A DNA stretch of 64,000 nucleotides from Entoloma clypeatum (Eukaryota > Basidiomycota > Agaricomycetes > Agaricales > Entolomataceae): positions 1 to 64,000 of the forward strand of contig OY751495.1 of NCBI GenBank assembly GCA_963565915.1, read 5' to 3'. Below the pieces are notes generated by a model. It did not search any database and had not been told where the DNA came from. It was given only the letters and a program-made list of their open reading frames with translations. Of the stretch, positions 1 through 8,481 are shown one piece after another. The stretch's first letter is position 1. Every line of letters starts with the position of its first letter. The translations under genes and the position numbers were made by a program.

Positions 1-1502
1 ACCCTAACCCCATGTGTGACAACAGCAGAATGTTTGGATTTGTTTACAAATTCCAGGGCCATCAAAACAGCACTCAAATTGCAAGCAGAATGATACTATA
101 CGAGGCAATAATGATCCCAGCCCAACCAGTTAACAGCAGACACTAACACCAAACTCTAACATGTGACATGTGACACGTATTTTGATCAGTTTGTTTGGTT
201 ATGTATTGAATTTACTCAGCAAGGGATCTGGGATATCTGGGAGTATTGCAGATAGTATATACACAGTCTAAGCACCCTGTACCCCGTACTCTGCACCCTG
301 CATCCAAACAAGCACCCAGGTGCAAAAGGTACAAAAGGTACAAGAATTCCCATATATAGCCAGAGGAAAGACTTGGATCTGACCTTTATATATGTAGGGA
401 ATTGTTTGGTATTGTTTATAAATTCCAGCGCCATCAAACTCGCATCAAAATTGCGAGCAAAATGATACCAGACACATGTGACACCACCAGAATGTTTGGA
501 TTTGTTGACAAAATCCAGGGCCATCAAACTCGTGTTACAATTGCGAGCAGAATGATACTATACATGTGTGACAACAGCAGAATGTTTGGATTTGTTTACA
601 AATTCCAGGGCCATCAAAACAGCACTCAAATTGCAAGCAGAATGATACTATACGAGGCAATAATGATCCCAGCCCAACCAGTTAACAGCAGACACTAACA
701 CCAAACTCTAACATGTGACATGTGACACGTATTTTGATCAGTTTGTTTGGTTATGTATTGAATTTACTCAGCAAGGGATCTGGGATATCTGGGAGTATTG
801 CAGATAGTATATACACAGTCTAAGCACCCTGTACCCCGTACTCTGCACCCTGCATCCAAACAAGCACCCAGGTGCAAAAGGTACAAAAGGTACAAGAATT
901 CCCATATATAGCCAGAGGAAAGACTTGGATCTGACCTTTATATATGTAGGGAATTGTTTGGTATTGTTTATAAATTCCAGCGCCATCAAACTCGCATCAA
1001 AATTGCGAGCAAAATGATACCAGACACATGTGACACCACCAGAATGTTTGGATTTGTTGACAAAATCCAGGGCCATCAAACTCGTGTTACAATTGCGAGC
1101 AGAATGATACTATACATGTGTGACAACAGCAGAATGTTTGGATTTGTTTACAAATTCCAGGGCCATCAAAACAGCACTCAAATTGCAAGCAGAATGATAC
1201 TATACGAGGCAATAATGATCCCAGCCCAACCAGTTAACAGCAGACACTAACACCAAACTCTAACATGTGACATGTGACACGTATTTTGATCAGTTTGTTT
1301 GGTTATGTATTGAATTTACTCAGCAAGGGATCTGGGATATCTGGGAGTATTGCAGATAGTATATACACAGTCTAAGCACCCTGTACCCCGTACTCTGCAC
1401 CCTGCATCCAAACAAGCACCCAGGTGCAAAAGGTACAAAAGGTACAAGAATTCCCATATATAGCCAGAGGAAAGACTTGGATCTGACCTTTATATATGTA
1501 GG
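1..1502. repeat. subtelomeric 552-bp tandem repeat, about 2.7 copies
   Basis: The sequence from 11 to 562 recurs at 563-1114 and, for its first 388 bp, at 1115-1502, with no difference seen by eye. Bases 1-10 are a telomere-like CCCTAA stretch. Inside each unit lies a degenerate sub-repeat of 90 bp (for example starting at 402, 492 and 582), so short open frames on both strands look internally repetitive. The openness is best explained by a sub-repeat length divisible by three. I see no protein family, promoter or splice pattern, and regard the unit as subtelomeric satellite-like DNA rather than a gene. The copy number shown may be limited by the end of the assembly. Confidence 0.9.
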
Positions 1503-1540
1503 CGTGTGACGAAGTGGACAATAGGCGGAGTCAGCTGCCC

Positions 1541-1567
1541 AGAGAACAATAAGTTCTATTGTTCTCT
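1541..1567 (+). ncRNA. conserved hairpin upstream of hammerhead 1
   Basis: Eleven perfect base pairs (arm AGAGAACAATA with its complement) close a 5-nt loop. The same stem recurs at 1732-1757 with a different 4-nt loop, so the stem is conserved while the loop is not. This suggests RNA-level structure, though only two copies are available. Confidence 0.6.
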
Positions 1568-1584
1568 GAATGACTCAACCGATT

Positions 1585-1664
1585 GCCGTTTTCGGACCTG
1601 ATGAGGCCTATAAAGGCCGAAATAGGATCCCGGACTTATCCCAAGTCCTATTGTCCACATCGGC
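1585..1664 (+). ncRNA. hammerhead ribozyme motif, copy 1
   Basis: All conserved core elements are present in order: CUGAUGA (1598-1604), stem II of GGCC/GGCC closing a UAUAAA loop (1605-1618), GAAA (1619-1622), stem III AUAGGA/UCCUAU (1622-1627 with 1646-1651), and an unpaired U at the cleavage position (1652). Stem I is GGAC/GUCC (1594-1597 with 1653-1656), then an internal loop, then GCCG/CGGC (1585-1588 with 1661-1664). The topology is open at stem I (type I). Predicted self-cleavage lies between 1652 and 1653 of the plus-strand RNA. A competing hairpin GGACUU/AAGUCC exists inside the stem III insert and would compete with part of stem III. The motif identification is from sequence; activity is not shown. 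Confidence 0.85.
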
Positions 1665-1689
1665 ACACAGGCCCTTCAGTCGCACTCCT

Positions 1690-1706
1690 CCCCTAACCCC
1701 TAACCC
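1690..1706 (+). repeat. internal telomere-type repeat tract
   Basis: Two and a half repeats of the CCCCTAA type end ribozyme unit 1. Orientation matches the C-strand expected when reading inward from a left telomere, as at bases 1-10. Confidence 0.8.
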
Positions 1707-1775
1707 ATATGTAGGCAGAGTCAGCTGCCCCAGAGAACAATAGCGTTATTGTTCTCTGGCATGACTCAACCGATT

Positions 1776-1855
1776 GCCGTTTTCGGACCTGATGAGGCCT
1801 ATAAAGGCCGAAATAGGATCCTGGACTTATCCCAAGTCCTATTGTCCACATCGGC
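1776..1855 (+). ncRNA. hammerhead ribozyme motif, copy 2
   Basis: It has the same architecture as copy 1, offset by exactly 191 nt: CUGAUGA at 1789-1795, stem II 1796-1809, GAAA 1810-1813, stem III strands 1813-1818 and 1837-1842, cleavage-site U at 1843, stem I closing at 1852-1855. One substitution lies in the stem III insert and leaves every core base and stem intact. A transcript through both motifs would be expected to release a 191-nt RNA (1653-1843) containing the telomeric tract. Confidence 0.85.
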
Positions 1856-1907
1856 ACACAGGCCCCTCAGTCGCACTCCTCCTCGCTGCGCTCGTCGTAG
1901 TGCTCCT

Positions 1908-1933
1908 CCCCTAACCCCTAACCCCCTAACCCC
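1908..1933 (+). repeat. internal telomere-type repeat tract
   Basis: About 3.5 repeats of CCCCTAA/CCCCCTAA type end ribozyme unit 2. The number of C residues per repeat varies. Confidence 0.85.
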
Positions 1934-1939
1934 ATAACC

Positions 1940-2239
1940 TGTTGAAGTTCCACCTGGGCGCTAGCCACAGGTGTACTGAGCAACATAGCTACATTGGAAG
2001 TACTCTACGATACCGCTATGGTCACTTACATGGTTTGGAGGGGTAAGGCAGGTGAGAGCGGTTGAGGCTGGTAAGAGCGATGGAGCTGGTTAAGAGTCAA
2101 GAGACAACTTGTTGATATTGACAGTTTCCTGGTCTTTATATACCGTACTACTGTTTGTACCAACCAAACAAGTATGTAATGAAGATATGTAAAGGTCACG
2201 TGATGTAATCTAATCTAAGTGATGGGAAAAGTTTCAACA
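1940..2239 (-). mobile_element. solo LTR of the copia family
   Basis: In reverse orientation this 300-bp segment matches the 310-311-bp LTRs of the copia elements at 39-64 kb, including the TGTTGAA/TTCAACA ends, the TATATAA box and the CACGTG box. It has fewer GATTA repeats and scattered substitutions. The flanking 5-mers (TAACC and CGTTT) differ, so no target duplication is visible, consistent with an old insertion or a recombined element. Bases 2240-2422 hold nothing I recognise. Confidence 0.9.
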
Positions 2240-2422
2240 CGTTTTGCCGCTCCCAGTTCCTGCTACAAACAAAGAGTCACAACCACGATGTATAGCCAGA
2301 AAAGCGCGTAGTTGTAGTTCTCGAGGGATCTGTAGTCGGGCTCGCTTTACGTCACCGGTCTACCTTCTCATACAGTACAGACAACCTATTGTACATACGT
2401 TCGACTATCACGACGACTGAAC

Positions 2423-3797
2423 TCAGGTAGAATGAAGCCATTCTTGGACTTTCCCGCGGGCTTTCTCCTCCCTCATCACCGATGCTTTACGCATGGCCTT
2501 CCTTGCGTTATGCACCCACAGCCGCATGACTACGTCGGCAGCGTCAACTGCCTGACCATCCTGTGCCTTCCCCCACCGCTGGGCCCGCCTCTCAACGCGC
2601 TCACGACGTTCAGCACGTTGACGTTCGGCCTCTGCAACACGAATGGTCCCCTTCCCCTGAATGCCCGCTCGGCCGCCACCCCCATTCCGATCATCATCAG
2701 CACCCCCACCGTCATCGTCATCATCTTCGCCGTCGTCATCGTCGTCATCGTCGTCAGCTTCGGCCTTATCGCCCTCCCCAAGATCATAGTAAATATCCTG
2801 GGTGTTTTCCGCCGCAAATTCTACAAACTCCTTCAGTCCCCATGTGCTTAGCGCAGCGCAACCATAGGCCACATCGAAGAGAAATCCTGGTGGCCAGTCA
2901 TCACTGCTTGGTGGCCTCGCATCCGAGTTGTGAGGTGCTATCAAACTGATGACAATATCTTCGACGTTGAAGTGATGAAACGTGAGGCGACTGATTGCAA
3001 CCGATGGATGAATTCCGGTACCGATTACACCCGCGTTGGGCTGCAAGACGAGGGCCACGTCATTGACGGTCATCGCAAAATTGGGCGTCTAAGAGTGAAT
3101 TCAATTTTAAACCATGTGGAAGACAATTCGGTTGTATTGCTGACTCGCAGAAAAGCAGCCTTAGACGCGCCAAATGAGGGATGCAGCGCGTTGCTGAGCA
3201 ATATCCCATTCCGTATATCGTTGATGCTGTCGAAGGGTGGGTCGACCGCTGGGTCTCGATGATTGACAAGATTGACCATGTACTTCGTCTGGAATGAGAA
3301 ATCGAAATGAACTAAGAGATATTCAAGACGCACCTGATCTCCCTTTGCGTGAGGGATGATGTGACATGCTTGCACCGTTGATGCACCAGTCATCACGCAA
3401 GTTCCGTCACGATCCCTGACGATGTCTGCAAAACCATGCCGGCCGGTGGAATTCGATGACGATGCGATTGAGGTTCTGTCATCCATCGCCTTGGGGTCAA
3501 GCAAACGGTGGCCTATCATCATGGGCAACAGGTCTTGAGTCATTGTGTAGAATATGACTTGCCTTGTGATACATAGTGATAATCACCAGGAACTACAGGA
3601 GCATGATAGTCCGCAACCTCCTGGCCACCAGGTGAGGTAGAGATGTAGCCCTCTTCGCCGTAAATCGTATATCCGAGATAACGTAGCCACGCGAGAGGAT
3701 GGGACGAAAAGTTCTGGCACGCGTCAACGGGAATGGATAGTGCATGCTGCTGATCTTCATTATCGAATGGCACCCAGAGGTCTACGTTTGTGGCCAT
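2423..3797 (-). CDS. HNH nuclease-domain protein A
   Basis: Four exons on the minus strand: 3797-3563, 3512-3334, 3288-3145 and 3088-2423. They give 407 aa. The first intron (50 nt) uses a GC donor after CAAG; the others are GT-AG, although the third has a weak GTCAGC donor. The HNH fold is visible as C117xxTG, then H129 in a CHIIP motif followed by KGDQ, then N165 in RNGILL and H174, the usual order in fungal HNH_2-type proteins. After TPNFA the C-terminal half carries a run of Asp/Glu (about residues 285-320), a Gly-rich patch and a charged helical tail. The family is expected to bind or cut DNA, but the substrate is unknown. Homologous genes lie at 5441-6730 and 37444-38618. The start is the first ATG of the conserved open frame. 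Confidence 0.8.
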
Positions 3798-4233
3798 GAA
3801 AGAAGGATCAGTTTAAGTACGACTGCGTATCTGGCGTTTGGGGGATGGGTTAGCGTGCGGGCGAGACTTGACTTGGCGTGACCGTGGTGACGTGACTGCT
3901 TTGACCCCAAGTCAAGTTGACTCGTACAACACCGCCGACGGGACCTGACAGGCCTGACGCATTGAACCTTGAAGAGACGAAGAAGAACATTGCGTACGCT
4001 CGCAAATATGTATCGTTTGAGGTCAGCCCAATTCCTTAATTTTCGCGTGAAATTCTTCATTCTACGTCATTAGACTGAAGCGGCCTGTCTTTTTCTGATC
4101 AATGTGCTCGTGATACATGCCGCTTCAAACCTCAACACTCCAACCATCGATATCGATACGGCCATTGCTCCCGAAATTTGAATTCAGAAGCGCTGTTGGA
4201 CTCCGGTGGATCAGCGTATGGCGGTGCCGTTGA

Positions 4234-4768
4234 TTATTCGATGGTCTTTGGGGCCATCTGGGCCATAAGTCCGCATCTCTTCATTATCAGAAGACTTTCA
4301 AGACTAACGTCTTTTCAGATCTCATTCTTCAGTCACCGAAACTCGCGCTTGCAAACAAGGACATCCTCAAATCTCTCTCACGCAACATCTACGAAGCAAA
4401 GCCCGACAATGTGGTCAAAGCTTTGCCCCAAGTTGTGATGGCGGCCGTCGTCCAGTCCCAACGATTTGGGTATCGCGAATCCTCGTCATAGGAACGAGCG
4501 CTGACTGCGGTTGTAGGTTCCAGTTCCAGACACTCAGAGGATTTGTCACGACTGGCGAAGAATGGATCTTCTTTGCGTACATCAGGAATATCCATGACTC
4601 CGGTGGTACTGTGTCTTGGAAACCCGCCATCGGCCTCGAACGTGACCCCGGTGGATTGACCTTGGTCCTTGGCTTACTACGCGACTGGGTATGTTTCATG
4701 ACGATTTATTTTGACTTTGTCTGTCATGGTAGATCGAGAAGGAACAGGCATCTTTGTACTCCTGCTGA
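4234..4768 (+). pseudogene. C-terminal fragment of a multi-exon gene
   Basis: Three exon-like blocks keep phase: up to 4469, 4517-4688 and 4733-4768, with GT-AG introns of 47 and 44 nt. The reading frame contains a patch ending GFVTTGEEWIFFAYI, a style I associate with large uncharacterised basidiomycete proteins, but I cannot name the family. A TGA at 4231-4233 closes the frame upstream, and I find no upstream exons before the divergent HNH gene A. It is probably the 3' end of a broken gene, though an intact gene with unrecognised 5' exons is possible. Confidence 0.4.
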
Positions 4769-5440
4769 TCTTTCAGGGGTTACAGACGACACTGATTAGA
4801 TGTCTTGTTTGCCCTCGCTCTTCGTGACACATCGCACATTTCTCTGGCCTTGTTTGTACTCATATCGTGCGTTGATAACCCCGGAATCCAGGTTGCAAGG
4901 TCAACAGGCAATCATTGGCTAGATTCTCTCGTTTAACCAGAAATGGCGACCGGGGAGAAACTTCGAGACCCATGCTGGGCAGACTGACAACGCATCAAGC
5001 TGCCCCTCCCCTGTCAGCCTGCCCAGCGTTCGTTCCGCCTGCGCAGACCATCCTTAGGCCCCCGTATACGCCGTATCCCGTAATCGCTAATTGCCATACC
5101 TTCGGGCCTGATTGGACTAGCAACGACGCAAAAGGTCGTCGATCGTGGGCCGGATAACTTTTATCGAGGACATCGAAGTCGGGTCGATGTCGTTTGCGAG
5201 TCACATTCTGAGGGAGTCTTTTCTCGTCACATTCCGTTTCAGTTTCATACGTTGCCTTTCGCAGTCGCGACTGTTGGCGTCTGCAAGTACATTCTCTCCT
5301 GCAGCTACGGGACAGCTTGAGAAGACCGGGACGAAGCTTCGGAATGGGAGGGACAACGAGAGGCTGTCACAAAGGAACGGACGGGGGGAGCAAAGCGAAT
5401 GATAAGTTATCTACTCTCGTCTTCTACATATCTGTGCTGC
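4769..5440. other. intergenic stretch, nothing recognised
   Basis: The open frames here are short, overlap one another in other frames and lack family features or consistent splice sites. Nothing else was found. Confidence 0.5.
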
Positions 5441-6730
5441 TCAAAGTCCTTCACCATGTGATGTGTTCATCCAGTCAAGCACTTTCTTTCGGCTAGCATC
5501 CTGCTCCTCTTCCTCCTTTCTCCGCTGTTGTGCAGTCCGTACTTCGGGGGTAATTCCTCTAAAGCCCATAATGCGAACATTGAGTTCGTCCATCGCTTGA
5601 AGCATTCCGTCCCACATGTGCGACTCATGATGTCTCCGCGTTGGTGGTGTGCGGGGTTCGTAGTCGCTATCGCGTGAATCATCAGATTGATTGAAATCCT
5701 CGTCATCAGGCGCGTCATCGTGTGGCAGTGGTGGAATGGATTTATAGTGATCGGTGAAATATCGTTGCATCATCTCGTCAACATCTGGCCCACCCTTCCA
5801 GCGCTGATAGGCCGCGACGCCATACATGTAGTCAAGGAGGATAGCAGGGGGAGGGGAGTGGCCTGTACCTCGGAAGCGTACGTCACGGGGACGAACCGGA
5901 TCCAGTCCCGAGGGTGACGCCAAATACTGCAGCGTAATACGATTGGAAGGGGTTGGACCTTCTTCGACCTTGGGAATATCGTCGGGATCGAGTGCAAAGT
6001 TTGGTGTCTTGGAGGCTGCATTCTCATATCTAATAATGTCATGTGTTTTTGAACCACGTACCTTTAAGAAGGCAATGTTTCCAGCGGCAAACTTGGGGTG
6101 TAGATCACGGCGTAGCAAGATTGCGTTCTCCACATCGTCGATTCTAGAGGTCTTAATTTCCTCGGAACTATAGAGGATGGAGCGGTCTTGGATGACCTTT
6201 TCAATATACTGGGATGGATGTCAACTTGAATGAGAGATGCATAAGACTTTTCTGAGACGTACCTCGTCGCCTTTGCTACGAGGGATTATATGTACGCCGT
6301 CGCAACTCTGTGCTCCATCCCCTGTGATAACACAAAATGGGCCATCACGTTCGAGAAGATTCACGCGTAAGGAACTACGGCGCGGAGTTGGCGCAGAGGT
6401 GGTTATTCGATCGGTTGAACCATTGAAGTCAACGAAAATAAATTCTCCTAAAACTCGTTTAGAGACATGATTTCGCAAGGTGCAAGGAGGAAGAAGCGCA
6501 CCATAAGGAATGTAATAATAGCTGTCAACGAGATCAGCGAACAGAGCGGCGCCATACTCGACAGTAGGTCCATCCTCCGTTTGAGAAAGATCTCCAAGGG
6601 CCCCGCAAACAGCGAATGTAACGAATCGAAGCCACTTCAGAGGCCGTATAGAAAGCCGTCGAATATCATCCAAAGGAATGGAGAGGAGGCGAACTGGAGC
6701 ACAGTTGATGTTCAGATATATGTCAACCAT
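5441..6730 (-). CDS. HNH nuclease-domain protein B
   Basis: Three exons: 6730-6263, 6208-6062 and 6007-5441. They give 393 aa, with two 54-nt GT-AG introns. Intron positions after KGDE and after AFLK match those of gene A, showing common descent. HNH residues are visible: a Cys/TG stretch near 133-136, H147 in a VHIIPRSKGDE context, N184 and H193 in a DLHPKF context. The TPNFALDPDDI block that follows is typical of this fungal family. The C-terminus is acidic around residues 305-325 and then rich in Arg/Lys/Glu. A DNA-binding or nuclease role is inferred from the fold; the target is unknown. Confidence 0.85.
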
Positions 6731-6819
6731 GTTGTTGGGAGAAAAGAAAAAACTAGAAGATATGTATAAACAAACGTCATAGTCAATTTATCCCAGGAAT
6801 TTCGAACAACCTCCAGATT

Positions 6820-7230
6820 CTACTCGCATCCCAAAACGGTGTTAAAGCTCAAGTAGTTGTCCTTGCCGGAGAAGATGAGACCATGCGCATCACAAGGCGC
6901 GGGCACCCCTTCCCGCGTGAGCCCTTCATGAATCATCTGCGGATCCGTCCTGAACCCACCCCCCCGTACCAACCAACGGCCGAAGACCCTTACCTGTGGG
7001 GGTCCCTTTTCTCGTATCTTGTTCGTTTGTGCACAGTAGTGGCGCCGATCTGGGAAAGAGATGGTTCGGTAAGCGACTTTATGGTGGTGGTGAGGGAAGG
7101 GGCGTACGAGAAGATGGGGGGCTATACGGCGTGCGGTCATCCTCCAATTTCCAGACTCTTCATTGATTGTAAAATCTTTTGTGTGGCAGATTGGCGGGCC
7201 GTTGAGGATGTGTAAACAGGGTGAAGTCAA
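6820..7230 (-). other. orphan 136-codon open frame
   Basis: This open frame starts with ATG and covers most of the 1.7-kb space between HNH gene B and the DAHP synthase gene. I recognise no domain. The C-terminal half (around GGGFRTDPQ) looks protein-like, while the N-terminal half is basic and His-rich. It could be an exon of an unrecognised gene, a remnant or chance. Confidence 0.2.
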
Positions 7231-7393
7231 GGGGTGGAAAGCCGATGAGGGTTTGGTGGCGTAGTAGACATTGAGTCGGAGAGGTAGAATTGGGTGGTTG
7301 ATGAGGGAATGTGGGATGACAAAGCCAACATCGCCTAAAAGACTAGATGCAAGAAAAAATCTGACATTTGTTCATCGCGACAGTACTTACTTA

Positions 7394-7730
7394 CTGTGGC
7401 AAAATGAATGGTGGCAACCGTAACGCGTAACGCGGGACATTTTCGTTGCTTATTTTGAGTAGAATAACGCGTAACGCAGGCCCGGTTGCTACCGAAAAAC
7501 ACAAAAAAAAAGACCACTAAAACACGATTTTTTTCGGTCCCTATGGGCAGATAAGGCGTACATTTGCATTATTCAATAGGTAAGGTACATCCCCAGGCAC
7601 CAGTAGTTTGCAGGACAGTGCAGTTCAAAGTGGAATTTCGACGAAATTTCAACAATAATAACATTGCTTGATACATCCGCTAGTAATGTTCGCGAATTAT
7701 GAGTCATTGCCACCATTCATTTGGCCACAG
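7394..7730. mobile_element. MITE-like element with TA target duplication
   Basis: Terminal inverted repeats of about 24 bp with one mismatch (starting CTGTGGC) face each other at 7394-7418 and 7706-7730. A TA dinucleotide flanks both ends (7392-7393 and 7731-7732), as for Tc1/mariner-type insertions. The interior has no transposase and contains two direct copies of TAACGCGTAACGC (7421 and 7465) inside a smaller inverted repeat (7410-7420 with 7483-7493). The element is non-autonomous. Confidence 0.6.
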
Positions 7731-8481
7731 TACCTTCAATCTCTGAGGTCTCGTTGACGTTCATCTCTGTGGTTCTGGTGGGGGCACATACTGCACCACT
7801 ATCATCTGAGTTGACCGTGGGTACCATCATGAGTGTTCTGGTACTTAGTTGGAGGTGGTCGGGATCTCCATCCATTTCGTCGATGGCAGGTCTCGGCGAG
7901 TCTCGAGACTATCATCAGAATGCGCCATCACGTGTTCCGACCGTCTAGATCTTCAAGTTGTTAAAAGCCGCTTCGTAAGCCAATCATACTCGTCACCTCT
8001 CCTTCACCTAAGCTTTCAACATTCTGGGACTTCTTCAAAATCCTCGTGGGCGACTGTCTTCTCCGCGACGCGGATCGTCGCCTTATAGCAGTGTCGATAG
8101 CGAAGCGAGGGTTTTCGATTCAATATGTACTGTATACTTATGTCGGAATCTAGAGCGTCGATTCCCATGCATTCGTGACACTCGTGTACACTCCAATGGC
8201 TGTATTTCATGAGACTGGACGCCTTGACTGTGAGTAACTTAGTAGATCCCCTAACAATACCGAAGCTGCCAGTGGATCAGAGATTACGATTCTTCCAACC
8301 AGTGAGTGATAAGAAACAATAACTTGGTTATCCATTTTCCGCTGCTTAAGACGATCCCTCTACACGATTCATGAATGATGGTATCGCGATCTGCCGTGAT
8401 GGTAATAAAGTCCACAATTGAAAGAGAAGAAAAGATACACGAGACCCAACAGACGTCCAAGTCACCAAACGGAATGCACCC

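Larger units (their letters stand above)
1522..1711 (+). repeat. ribozyme-bearing subtelomeric unit, copy 1
   Basis: This unit of about 190 bp is followed directly by a second copy at 1712. In order it holds an 11-bp perfect hairpin (1541-1567), a hammerhead motif (1585-1664) and a short telomeric C-strand tract (1690-1706). The two copies differ by a few substitutions, mostly in loops, and small indels. No coding capacity is evident. Confidence 0.8.
1712..1933 (+). repeat. ribozyme-bearing subtelomeric unit, copy 2
   Basis: This is the second copy of the unit, with hairpin 1732-1757, hammerhead 1776-1855 and a terminal telomeric tract. It carries an extra short GC-rich stretch (about 1880-1900) before the telomeric repeats and abuts a solo LTR at 1940. 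Confidence 0.75.

Noticed and set aside
216..1250. Repeated ~100-codon frames on both strands of the 552-bp repeats
   Set aside because: They arise from a 90-bp sub-repeat divisible by three, are open on both strands and resemble no protein.
2432..2949. Plus-strand and second minus-strand frames across the Asp/Glu-rich region of HNH gene A
   Set aside because: Low-complexity GAT/GAC repeats stay open in several frames; only the minus frame joins the HNH exons in phase.
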